Both the position numbers and the translations under genes were made by a program. Source: JAJTHY01 sp964458795 (GTDB taxonomy: Bacteria > Pseudomonadota > Alphaproteobacteria > Rickettsiales > Midichloriaceae). From it: a DNA stretch of 23,914 nucleotides. The notes beneath the pieces are model-generated. The model worked only from the letters and a program-made list of their open reading frames with translations, had not been told where the DNA came from and searched no databases. The DNA is taken from the NCBI GenBank assembly GCA_964458795.1, contig CAYWJW010000022.1:1-23914 (forward strand), given 5' to 3'. Positions 15,478-23,791 of this stretch are shown one piece after another (the first letter of the stretch is position 1; each line of letters begins with the position of its first letter).

Positions 15478-18189
15478 ATGAATAACTTACATATTTTAGA
15501 TATTAGTATAGTAGGAGTTTACCTAATTTTATGCCTTATCATTGGGTTAGGGAATATGAAAAAGATCAAAAATATTAGGGATTATACGTTGGGTACAACA
15601 AGCGTTTCTAAAGGGATGCTAATAGCCACTCTCTTTGCCACTTCTGTTGGAGCTGCTTCCACTGTTGGAGCTATAGAAAAAGTATATTCCCTAGGATTGT
15701 TGTTTGCAATAGCTTTGATGTTTTCCCCTTGTTTTTGGTTTGTAACGGCAAAGATCTTTTCCTCTAATATTGCTAGATTTCAAAAAGCTGGATGCATATC
15801 CATAAGCGATGTTATGGAAGTACTCTATGGGAAAACGGGTAAATGGATCACTAATGTTGCCTCTATATGCATGTCTATTGGTGTAGTTGCTCTGCAGATT
15901 GCAGCTATTGGGTATTTGCTTAATTATTTTCTAGCCGTACCTAGAGAGGTATGTGTGTTAATAGGGTTTGGCGTAGTAGTTATTTATTCAATCTTTGGCG
16001 GTGTCAGAGCGGTTATAGTAACAGATGCATTTCAAAGCTTTATATTGCTTATAGGTATTCCAGCTGCTTGCTTTGCAGCCTATTATGATATAGGTGGATA
16101 TGATGGTGTCATTAAAAACCTACCCATATCTCATCTCTCCTTGGATATATCAAAAGATAATATTGTTCTATTTTTGAGCCTAGTTTTTTACTTTTTCATT
16201 CCATCTTCTAGTGGCACTTATGTTCAAAGATTTTTAATGGCAAGCGATAAAAAACAGCTTAATGACTCCTTACAGTTTGTTGCTTTGATGTCCATACCAC
16301 TTGTAATAATCGTCATTCTGATCGGCTTTATTGTCAAGGCCAAAGCACCGGAAGTATCTTCAAGCCAAGCATTCTTCTTCTTAGTTAGCAGTTATCTCCC
16401 TATAGGCATCAAAGGATTAGTTATAGCTGGAATATTAGCTGCCATTATGTCTACTGCAGATTCATGGCTTAACACTGCAAGCGTATTATGCTCACATGAT
16501 ATTATTAAAACAATCTTTCCTAAAATCACTGAAAAACAAGAGTTGAGAATAGCACAGTTATCGTTGTTATTAATAGCTACTTTAGGAGCTATTTTAGCCC
16601 TATATGGCGGCAAAAGTATTATAGGACTGCGCTGGATCGCTGGGAGTTTTTGGGACCCAGTTATATTGGTGCCGCTTGCTGCTGGGTTTCTTGGATTTAA
16701 AACTAATACAACATCTTTTCTGGGAGCTGCAATAACTGGCGTTCTATGTGTATTAATAGGAGCCTACCTAGCTGGAGAATTTGCAACCATCAGTCTTTCA
16801 TGTGGCCTAATAGGTGGAGCCCTAGGTCTTTTTGGAACTCACCTACTACAGAGTCATGCATTGTGGAAAGCACCTAATAACTGGAGGACTGATATTATAT
16901 ATGAAAAATATAATAAAATATGCAGCCGGCTTTTTCAGCATATAAAGTTTAACACTCTACATATATCAATTCAAAGGCGTATAGAAAAACACGGAGAATA
17001 TTACTACCAATTAGGCATCTTTGGTCTAGTATATTACTTAGTATCTTCGCTTACCTGCACATTTACAGATAGCTCTTTACAGTTATTGGTAATCGGATTA
17101 AGACTTGGAGCCCTTGTTTTGTGCTTTCTTTTATGCATGCATGAAGTTTATACATCAAAAAAGTGGCGCAAGAAATATATGCCATTATTTTGGTATTTTT
17201 CTCTATGTTATTGCTTTCCATTTTTAAGCATTTACACAGTTTACATATCAGGTGGTGATTTCTTATGGTTAGTAAATTCCATATTATCTGAATTTCTTCT
17301 ATATGTTTTTGCTGGGTGGTATGCTTGCATAACATTATCATGTATTGGCATGGTAATTGCATTCGCGCTATTTGCAGCAAACGATTACGTTGTGGCATTA
17401 CATATTAATAATTATGCTGGCATAATTGTATTCCTGCAAGTGTTGTGCGCAGCAGTGATATTTTTCTTTTTAAAACAAAGAGAAAGTAATAATGAGGACA
17501 AACTAGAAGCCAAACTGCTGTATAGCAATGGAATTGCGCACGAAGTTATCAATCCCTTACATGGCTCTGCTATGATGGCAGATGTTCTCATAACTACTTT
17601 TGCAAACAAGGATAATCCAAGTCAAATAAGTCAGGGAGATTTTGAAGATATTAAAAGGTTATTACATCCTTTTAAGGAATCTAGTATGGGGGCCTTGAAA
17701 ACCATAGATAGGATGTTGAATTTGGTAAGAACAGATATATCTGTAGCAGATGATATAGGAGTATACAGCATTGATGAATGTGTAGAAAGTTCTCTGGATT
17801 TATATGGTCTTAGTGTAAAAGATCTTAAAAGAATTCAAGTTAGAAAAGAAAATAACTTTAAATTTAAAGGCAGCAAGCATTTTTTAATACATGTAATTAA
17901 TAACTTAATCAGTAATGCATTGAAGCATGCTGGGTCGGCTAGCAATATTTATATATGGTATGAGGACAAAGAACTACACTTTAAAGATGACGGATATGGA
18001 ATTGCTCCTAATAAGCTACCACATATATTTCAAGCATTTGATAAGAAAGGTTGTACATCTGGAACTGGCATAGGCCTTCCATTTTGCAAACAGGTAATGG
18101 TGAGCATGGGCGGAGGAATTGAATGTAATTCTACCTTAGGTAATGGTACAGAATTTATACTTGTGTTTGCCGAAGCTTACATCGTATGA
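15478..18189 (+). CDS. SLC5 symporter / CqsS-like sensor / histidine kinase fusion
   Basis: The 903-aa protein joins three parts. Residues 1-460 form a sodium:solute symporter (SLC5/SSF) with the signature GGVRAVIVTDAFQSF (from about 174) and the Na2-site helix AAIMSTADSWLNTA (from about 319). Residues 510-675 hold about six more helices, resembling the membrane sensor of CqsS/LqsS autoinducer kinases. The kinase follows: H-box GIAHEVINPL with phosphorylated His688, N-box HVINNLISNALKHA (about 803), G1 DDGYGI (about 837) and G2 GTGIGL (about 862). There is no receiver, PAS or HPt domain. CbrA is the best known SLC5 kinase. The ligand and response regulator are unknown. The start has AAGGA seven nucleotides upstream. 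Confidence 0.88.
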   Translation: MNNLHILDISIVGVYLILCLIIGLGNMKKIKNIRDYTLGTTSVSKGMLIATLFATSVGAASTVGAIEKVYSLGLLFAIALMFSPCFWFVTAKIFSSNIARFQKAGCISISDVMEVLYGKTGKWITNVASICMSIGVVALQIAAIGYLLNYFLAVPREVCVLIGFGVVVIYSIFGGVRAVIVTDAFQSFILLIGIPAACFAAYYDIGGYDGVIKNLPISHLSLDISKDNIVLFLSLVFYFFIPSSSGTYVQRFLMASDKKQLNDSLQFVALMSIPLVIIVILIGFIVKAKAPEVSSSQAFFFLVSSYLPIGIKGLVIAGILAAIMSTADSWLNTASVLCSHDIIKTIFPKITEKQELRIAQLSLLLIATLGAILALYGGKSIIGLRWIAGSFWDPVILVPLAAGFLGFKTNTTSFLGAAITGVLCVLIGAYLAGEFATISLSCGLIGGALGLFGTHLLQSHALWKAPNNWRTDIIYEKYNKICSRLFQHIKFNTLHISIQRRIEKHGEYYYQLGIFGLVYYLVSSLTCTFTDSSLQLLVIGLRLGALVLCFLLCMHEVYTSKKWRKKYMPLFWYFSLCYCFPFLSIYTVYISGGDFLWLVNSILSEFLLYVFAGWYACITLSCIGMVIAFALFAANDYVVALHINNYAGIIVFLQVLCAAVIFFFLKQRESNNEDKLEAKLLYSNGIAHEVINPLHGSAMMADVLITTFANKDNPSQISQGDFEDIKRLLHPFKESSMGALKTIDRMLNLVRTDISVADDIGVYSIDECVESSLDLYGLSVKDLKRIQVRKENNFKFKGSKHFLIHVINNLISNALKHAGSASNIYIWYEDKELHFKDDGYGIAPNKLPHIFQAFDKKGCTSGTGIGLPFCKQVMVSMGGGIECNSTLGNGTEFILVFAEAYIV

Positions 18190-18228
18190 AGTTTCCGTAG
18201 GCTAGATATTTTCGTATAAATTTTCAGC

Positions 18229-18257
18229 TTGCCTTCAAATCACGGTAACTTTATAAA
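18229..18257 (+). promoter_or_regulatory. Promoter of the ProP-like carrier gene
   Basis: TTGCCT (18229-18234), a 17-nt spacer and TATAAA (18252-18257) give a strong sigma-70 match. It lies in the 104-nt gap after the sensor kinase gene and 36 nt before the ATG. Confidence 0.65.
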
Positions 18258-18293
18258 TCTCTATATATACCATCTAAACTGCCGAGGCTTTCT

Positions 18294-19613
18294 ATGGCTA
18301 CAAAACAATCTCAGAACTCTATGAAATCAATTCTTGCGTCCTCTTTAGGTAATGCGCTTGAGTGGTACGAGTATATGATCTATGCATATTTCACATCGGT
18401 AATCGGCGCTTTATTTTTTCCACTTGAGAACAAATTTGTTGGCACATTGTTAGCTTTTGCAACTTTTGCTATTGGCCTTGCGGCACGCCCTATAGGCGGA
18501 ATAATTTTTGGTTATATAGGCGATAGGTACAGCAGAAAAAAGATGCTTACCATAACTATGTTTTTAATGTCGATTCCAACTATGTGCATAGGGCTTCTGC
18601 CAACATATGCCCAAATTGGCATATTGGCTCCTATTATGTTAGTATTACTCAGGATAATTCAAGGTGTTGCATTGGGTGGAGAATTTGGAGCTTCTTGCGT
18701 TTATTTATATGAATCTGTGCCAGAAAATAAACGTGGTTTTTATGGAACATTAGCATTAACCGGTGTAGGTGTTGGACTAACCTTAAGCTCACTTACCATT
18801 CTAATACTCGAAGCCTCCGTAACTAAAGAACAGCTCTATTCTTTTGCCTGGAGAATACCTTTTTTTATTAGCGTGCTAGGCAGTATGGTTGCATTCTACA
18901 TGCGTATGAACTTACTTGAATCTAGAGATTTTACTAAGATAAGGGATACTGCTAATCTCGTTAAGAACCCTTTATTAGAAATGCTTAAAAACCATAAGAT
19001 TACCTTACTTACTCTTTTTGGAATTTTTCTCACCACACAAGTAGCATTCTTTGTTGTTTTTGTTTTTGGCAAGACGATGATGATAGATTTTTTACACTTT
19101 GAGAATAACGTTGCTGGAGCATTTAGCTTGGTTGCAGTAGTAAGTTATACCTTATCTACAGTAGTTTTTGGCTATTACTCAGATAAAATCGATAAACGTT
19201 ATATTATTCTAGCTGGAACCATTATTATGTTCTTGGCGGCCTATCCACTCATTATGGCACTAAAGGGAGGAAATGCTGCATACATACTTACCATGTGCAT
19301 TTTATTTGGCACATTGATGGGCATGACGGAAGGAACTTTAAACCCCCTTGTAGCCTCATCTTTCCCAACTAATATAAGAGCCACTAGTGTTGCATTCTGC
19401 TGGAACTTTACTTCTATCGCTTTTGGTGGTGTGGCACCTATAATTTCTATGTGGCTTATCAATATAATTGGTGGAGTTGAAGCTGTAGCATATTATTTTA
19501 TGACAGTCTGCGCAGTTACCATTGCAACCCTTATACAACTTATTTATAGACGTAGTAAAGTCACAACATCAACCGCTCCAGAAATGGAAAGTGCAGCGCA
19601 ATCTTCAGTTTGA
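18294..19613 (+). CDS. proP: MFS carrier, metabolite:H+ symporter (ProP-like)
   Basis: The 439-aa inner-membrane protein has about 12 helices. Family marks are GNALEWYEYMIYAYF near the N-terminus, GDRYSRKKML in the first cytoplasmic loop and GVALGGEFGAS in helix 4 to 5. Together these indicate the MHS family that includes ProP and alpha-ketoglutarate or citrate carriers. In intracellular Rickettsiales such genes occur in many paralogues annotated as proline/betaine transporters; the substrate here is not known. The start has GAGG six nucleotides upstream. It may also receive read-through from the sensor kinase gene. Confidence 0.9.
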   Translation: MATKQSQNSMKSILASSLGNALEWYEYMIYAYFTSVIGALFFPLENKFVGTLLAFATFAIGLAARPIGGIIFGYIGDRYSRKKMLTITMFLMSIPTMCIGLLPTYAQIGILAPIMLVLLRIIQGVALGGEFGASCVYLYESVPENKRGFYGTLALTGVGVGLTLSSLTILILEASVTKEQLYSFAWRIPFFISVLGSMVAFYMRMNLLESRDFTKIRDTANLVKNPLLEMLKNHKITLLTLFGIFLTTQVAFFVVFVFGKTMMIDFLHFENNVAGAFSLVAVVSYTLSTVVFGYYSDKIDKRYIILAGTIIMFLAAYPLIMALKGGNAAYILTMCILFGTLMGMTEGTLNPLVASSFPTNIRATSVAFCWNFTSIAFGGVAPIISMWLINIIGGVEAVAYYFMTVCAVTIATLIQLIYRRSKVTTSTAPEMESAAQSSV

Positions 19614-19622
19614 GATTGCGCT
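19595..19622. terminator. Hairpin at the end of the ProP-like gene
   Basis: A perfect 10-bp stem (19595-19604 with 19613-19622) has the TGA stop codon in and next to its loop. It lies between two convergent genes, but no T-run follows, so termination is uncertain. Confidence 0.4.
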
Positions 19623-19665
19623 TATACAGCTAATTTTATACCGTCGTAGCTATAGATAAAACACT

Positions 19666-20971
19666 TTAGCTTTCTGAAACTACTGTATTCTCAAAAGCTG
19701 CAAGTCTATGTTTACAGCGAACCACTGAACCAACTAGACATGCCAATGCAGCCCCAACCATTGCACAAACTGGAATTATAGTTAGTGCGTATTTGTAGAC
19801 TTCAAGATCATACTGTCTGAGACCATCACCCGTAAGCGTGCCGCCCCAAAAAACATCCATTACTTTTCCTATGATAGTGTGAAAAAATGATCCACCCAGC
19901 ATATTAGTGCAGTTTAGGAAAGCAATTGTTACTCCAAGACTTTTTGGTGCTACAAGACCTGAGCAAGCTACAAACACTATAGCTTGATAACAACACATGA
20001 TGCCGAGCGCAAAAAATATGCAACAAAGCAGGGATGAATTATATGTGCTGCTAAGTGAAAATAGGAGGAAAGCAAGAAGTGCCATACCTAATCCACATGT
20101 GGCTATAACCGGGTAATTACCAAATTTTTTACTACATAAAGCAAGTAATGGTCCTCCTATTAACATACCAAAATAAACAAATGATACACATCCTGCTGCA
20201 TCCCCCTTGCCTATAGAATAAGCAGCCATAAGATATTGCACACCCCAAACATCCGCAAACCCTTCTAGTGAACCCACCATAAGCAAATTTGCAAGTGCTA
20301 ATAGCCAGATTACGCGCGAAGAAAGAACATCTATTAAATTTGTTAACTTAAAAGCTTCACCATCTTTAGTATTCTTTGCGTTTACCCCAGACTGCAGCGC
20401 AATATAGGTACCGCAACCAATCAAGATAGATGTAACTGCAAGCACCAATGCAACATTTTGCCAGTTATACATTTCAATTAATGAGCTAACTGGTTTACCA
20501 CCATATACTGCCCCCATNNNNNNNNNNCCCCATAAGCCCAAAAGTGAATGAAAAGCCTATCATTTTGGCATATTGCTCTTTTGGGAACCATTCGGATATC
20601 ACTTTAGAAACACTAAGGAAACCTACCCCTGATCCTGCTCCTACTAAAAATCTACAGAACAGTGCCACATAGAAGTTCTCGGTGTAAGTAAATGCAATAG
20701 TAGCAAGACCGCAAAGCATAGCAAAGACAAAAAGAACGTATCTTACGCTAAAGCGCTCTAAAGCAATAGCAACTGGGATTTGCATTCCAGCATAGCCATA
20801 GTAATAAAACGCCGCCAATAAGCCAAAATGCGTGGCATCAATGGAGAATTGTCCCATGATTTGATGCATCATCAACCCTGGCCAAAGGCGGGGTATAAAT
20901 TGATAAGCAAAAAATAATAGTGGAAATAGCCACATAAAATATGGCAGATATTTACGATTTTGAGTGAGCAT
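19666..20971 (-). CDS. MFS carrier of the phagosomal/sugar-phosphate type (gap inside)
   Basis: The protein has about 12 helices. The N-terminal half shows FAYQFIPRLWPGLMMHQIMG and FGLLAAFYYYGYAGMQIPVA, as in MFS carriers common in Legionella, Coxiella, Francisella and Rickettsiales; the substrate is unknown. The frame appears broken at a 10-N run (20518-20527). The six bases on the left (CCCCAT) are repeated on the right, and merging them gives FGLMGAVYGGKP in one frame and an uninterrupted 429-aa product. I chose ATG 20971 (MLTQNRKYLP), with GAGG six nucleotides upstream, rather than the ATG at 20983. It is convergent with the ProP-like gene. Confidence 0.88.
20518..20527. other. Assembly gap of 10 N with overlapping contig ends
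   Basis: This is a placeholder rather than real sequence. The contigs overlap by CCCCAT, so the true sequence is probably 16 nt shorter than shown. Confidence 0.9.
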
Positions 20972-21127
20972 ATACAACCTCATTTGTGTAAGGATTTTAA
21001 AATTTTAATGATGAGAAATGGATGTGAAAATATGTATCGGCCTTAGCCGATAATAATTAGAGAGATGGTAGCTATGTTAAAATGCTTATACGCCATGTGC
21101 GCATTCTATTATAAATTCGCATACATA

Positions 21128-21410
21128 GTCAAGGCATTTATAACACTTCTTTGTTTAGTTCAAGTTTAATGCGCCATACAACCGCATCACTGTCATACTG
21201 CTGCTTGACAGCAGTATCCATAGAACAACATAGATACCGCATAGTATTGATAGAAAACTCGAAATTTACTAACCACCTATATTTACCATAAGCGTTGACA
21301 TACATTATATATGGATACCGCTGTCAAGCAGCGGTATGACAATTCTTTTTATATCGATGCTTTACTACTTTTTCCTCAAGTTCTCTAATGTATGTCAAGG
21401 CATTTATAAC
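21128..21410. repeat. Direct 17-bp repeats flanking a palindromic region
   Basis: GTCAAGGCATTTATAAC occurs at 21128-21144 and again at 21394-21410. An inverted match to the sequence just before the second copy (TTGACATACATTA) lies at about 21295-21307. The pair brackets the palindrome 21192-21340. The spacer 20984-21510 holds these repeats and a dispersed-repeat copy; no gene was seen apart from the short ORF that starts at 21511. Confidence 0.6.
21192..21340. repeat. Paired REP-like palindromes (GTCAT...ATGAC)
   Basis: The 30-bp arms 21192-21221 and 21311-21340 are inverted copies with two differences. Each arm also folds on itself (ATACTGCTG, loop CTTGA, CAGCAGTAT in the left one). The two arm differences lie in the stem of each hairpin and compensate one another, so the hairpin is preserved. 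This resembles BIME-type organisation of REP elements. Confidence 0.8.
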
Positions 21411-21411
21411 T

Positions 21412-21488
21412 AAAAAATATTTTCGTCTGGGACTTCCATAAGCTTTTCGGGTCAGGTATACTAATAAATATAAGATAGAAGAAGTATG
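21412..21488 (-). repeat. Dispersed ~70-bp repeat, copy 4
   Basis: On the minus strand it reads TATCTTATATTTATTAGTAT, then ATGGAAGTCCC, then GAAAATATTTTTTA. It is very close to the copies at 8721-8792 and 22851-22923. It points away from the kinase gene downstream. Confidence 0.8.
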
Positions 21489-21510
21489 CTTATAAAGGAT
21501 CAATAATTAT

Positions 21511-21567
21511 ATGCTGGAAACAATCATTCAGCATGGCAGAAGTGGCGACCCTAGTTTTTCAAGTTAA
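21511..21567 (+). CDS. Possible 18-residue upstream ORF of the EnvZ-like gene
   Basis: MLETIIQHGRSGDPSFSS is preceded by AAGGA 11 nt upstream. It ends in TAATG, overlapping an ATG in frame with the kinase. This geometry fits a translated leader or the last trace of a lost upstream gene. It is very short and codon evidence is absent. Confidence 0.3.
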   Translation: MLETIIQHGRSGDPSFSS

Positions 21568-21578
21568 TGGAGCACAAA

Positions 21579-22844
21579 ATGATAAAGAGTCTGTTTTTCA
21601 GATTTCTACTTATAATTGTAATACCAATTTTGGTTCTGCAATTTGTTGGGCTATATATTTTTTATGAACGACATTGGGAAACGGTCTCTAAAAGGCTTGA
21701 GACTAATCTGGTAGGTGAAGTAAAAACTATATATAGAGAGCTGCAAAACAAAGATATTGACGAGGCTGTCACTATCGCCAACCTATTAAGTTTTCAAATT
21801 TCCGAAATCACAGCTGATATCAATAAGATCAAATATTTAGGAAAATCAGATTCATATTTAAAAGAGTTATCTGCGCAGATTTCTACAGCACTTGCAAAAC
21901 CAGTATTTGCTGAATACTCGCAAGATAAGGGGGAGATAATAATAAATATCTTTCATAAACCTGGAGTTGTTTATGCCCTTAAATTTTCGCATAAAAAAAT
22001 ACATAGCCCAACGGTAATAATATTTTTCCTTTGGATGGTTGGCGCTGCTTTTCTGCTTATTCTGATATCTGTAGTATTTATGAAAAATCAGATACGCGCT
22101 ATTTTACAACTTGCAGATGCCGCAGAAAAACTAGGCAAAGGTCAGGAAATTTATAAGTTCAGGCCCACTGGAGCTAAGGAGGTACGTGCTGCGGGAAAAG
22201 CATTTTTACAGATGAAAGCAAGGATAGAAAGGCAGATTTATTATCGTTCGCAACTGCTTGCTCATATCTCACATGACCTGAGAACTCCTCTGACAAGAAT
22301 GCGCCTTTCTACCGAGTTTATAGAAAATAAAGAATTAGCAACTGATCTTAATAGCGAGATCAAATTAATGGAAAATATAATTGATGAATATTTAAATTTC
22401 GCAAAAGAAGAAGGAAATGAACGTTTAGAAAAATTTGATCTAGTAAACTGCATAACCAAGTTAGTTAAAGCCTATAATGATTCTAGAATCACTTTTTCGA
22501 GCAAAACAACAAAATGCATGGCAAATCTTAAACCTCATGCCTTTGAGCGAGCCGTTAATAACTTGATAGATAATGCTCTAAACTTCTGCAAGCATCAAGT
22601 TAGACTAGAGTTTACCGTAAAGGGTGAGCACTGGTATCTTTATATCGATGATGATGGCAAAGGTATACCTAAGAGCTATTATAAGAAAGTTTTTAAACCT
22701 TTTTATAAACTTGATAAAGCTTCTAAAGGCTTTGGATTGGGACTTGCTGCTGTTAAAAGTATTATTTATGGTCAGGGAGGAAAAATAAAGCTTGCTAAGG
22801 GCGAACTTGGAGGCTTAAGGGTAATAGTGAAAGTACCGTTGTAG
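21579..22844 (+). CDS. EnvZ-like sensor histidine kinase
   Basis: This inner-membrane kinase of 421 aa has TM1 at about 7-27, a short periplasmic domain (about 100 aa), TM2 at about 146-170 and a HAMP linker. H-box HISHDLRTPLTRMRLS has His232 as the phosphorylated residue. N-box RAVNNLIDNALNFC, G1 DDDGKGIP and G2 KGFGLGLAAV complete the ATP-binding domain. The order matches EnvZ-type osmosensor kinases. I chose ATG 21579 (MIKSLFFRF), with GGAG six nucleotides upstream. An ATG at 21567, four codons earlier, overlaps the stop of a short upstream ORF and cannot be excluded. No response-regulator gene adjoins it, so its partner is elsewhere. Confidence 0.9.
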   Translation: MIKSLFFRFLLIIVIPILVLQFVGLYIFYERHWETVSKRLETNLVGEVKTIYRELQNKDIDEAVTIANLLSFQISEITADINKIKYLGKSDSYLKELSAQISTALAKPVFAEYSQDKGEIIINIFHKPGVVYALKFSHKKIHSPTVIIFFLWMVGAAFLLILISVVFMKNQIRAILQLADAAEKLGKGQEIYKFRPTGAKEVRAAGKAFLQMKARIERQIYYRSQLLAHISHDLRTPLTRMRLSTEFIENKELATDLNSEIKLMENIIDEYLNFAKEEGNERLEKFDLVNCITKLVKAYNDSRITFSSKTTKCMANLKPHAFERAVNNLIDNALNFCKHQVRLEFTVKGEHWYLYIDDDGKGIPKSYYKKVFKPFYKLDKASKGFGLGLAAVKSIIYGQGGKIKLAKGELGGLRVIVKVPL

Positions 22845-22850
22845 TTTATT

Positions 22851-22923
22851 AAAAAATATTTTGCACAGGGACTTCCATAAGCTTTCTGAGTCAAGTATAC
22901 TAATAAATATAAGATAAGAAAGT
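22851..22923 (-). repeat. Dispersed ~70-bp repeat, copy 5
   Basis: On the minus strand it reads TATCTTATATTTATTAGTAT, then ATGGAAGTCCC, then TGCAAAATATTTTTTA. It begins 6 nt after the stop of the EnvZ-like gene. It and copy 4 thus bracket that gene as direct repeats. Confidence 0.8.
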
Positions 22924-22939
22924 TGTGCCTAAAGCAAGG

Positions 22940-23007
22940 GTCATCCTGAACTTGTTTCAGGATCTTACAGAAGGCTTAGGGAGATGCTGAAATAAATTCA
23001 ACATGAC
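22940..23007. repeat. REP-like element (GTCAT...ATGAC)
   Basis: The 68-bp unit has the hairpin ATCCTGAA (22943-22950) with TTCAGGAT (22956-22963) next to its GTCAT end and closes with ATGAC. A similar short palindrome is widespread in alphaproteobacterial spacers. Confidence 0.7.
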
Positions 23008-23152
23008 AAACCTCAATCTCAAGAAACCTCCTGTTTCCACCTGTTATTTAAAAATAAAAACAAGGAAATATGAGGCCTCCACCTGTTAAAACAGGTAAAA
23101 AATTGTAGGTTGGAAATATTTATGTCGGGTAAAATTAATTTAACGAGAGTAT
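23008..23152. other. Spacer upstream of rdgB with repeated CCACCTGTTA
   Basis: CCACCTGTTA occurs at 23037-23046 and 23079-23088. The second copy forms the hairpin ACCTGT (23081-23086) with ACAGGT (23091-23096). No T-run follows, so this may be a regulator site rather than a terminator. No gene was seen. Confidence 0.35.
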
Positions 23153-23755
23153 ATGAAGAAATTTACTGATAAAAAACTGCTGATAGGGTCACACAGCAAT
23201 TATAAAATCGGGCAGCTTGGCAAATACTTTGCTGAACATGGGCACAATTTTGAATTTGTTTCACCAGCTGAATTCAATATACCAGCTCCGCCAGAAGTTG
23301 GAGTTACATTTGAAGAAAACTGCCAAACTAAAGCAAAATATTACGGAGACATAATTGGTTTAGTATCTGTATCAGATGACTCAGGGATATGTATTGATGC
23401 CCTAGGGGGCGCGCCTGGAATCTATACCGCTGACTGGGCAGTGAATGGAGACTTTATACCTGCAATTGCAAGGATGAAGTGTGAACTAAATGCCAAACCT
23501 GGTAAAAAATATGACGCCAAGATGGTATCTGTAATTTCAATCTACTGGCCTGAGCATTCTGCGCTTTATAGCTTTAGGGCTGAAACTGATGGCTATGTTA
23601 ATTTTGATCTAGAAAACACAGGCGGCGTAGGTTTTCAACCGGTTTTCTACCCACATCCTTTTGATGTTCCTGCAAGTCTACTTGATGAAACACAGTTCAA
23701 AGAGGTGAATGCAAGGGCAAAATCGCTTAAAAAACTGCTTGATGCATGTTTTTAA
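23153..23755 (+). CDS. rdgB: RdgB/HAM1-family NTP pyrophosphatase, divergent
   Basis: This family hydrolyses dITP, XTP and ITP to the monophosphates and so keeps damaged purines out of DNA. The 200-aa length is normal. Conserved parts are the N-terminal SNYK (14-17 region), FEEN...KAKYY, VSDDSGICIDALGGAPGIY with the catalytic Asp, and TGGVGF. Two substrate-contact motifs differ from the usual form: GFGYDP is replaced by GVGFQP, and the SHR near the C-terminus is replaced by NARAKS. It may be a diverged orthologue or a paralogue with another substrate. The start has ACGAGAG upstream. The spacing to the next gene (36 nt) allows cotranscription. Confidence 0.85.
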   Translation: MKKFTDKKLLIGSHSNYKIGQLGKYFAEHGHNFEFVSPAEFNIPAPPEVGVTFEENCQTKAKYYGDIIGLVSVSDDSGICIDALGGAPGIYTADWAVNGDFIPAIARMKCELNAKPGKKYDAKMVSVISIYWPEHSALYSFRAETDGYVNFDLENTGGVGFQPVFYPHPFDVPASLLDETQFKEVNARAKSLKKLLDACF

Positions 23756-23791
23756 TTATGCTTATACTGCTAATCAATGGGGTTTGAATCA

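Noticed and set aside
20495..20541. A frameshifted or split MFS pseudogene
   Set aside because: The break coincides with a run of N, and merging the six duplicated bases restores one frame.
21128..21410. A CRISPR array from the repeated spacer sequences
   Set aside because: The repeats are few, unevenly spaced and palindromic, and no cas genes occur.
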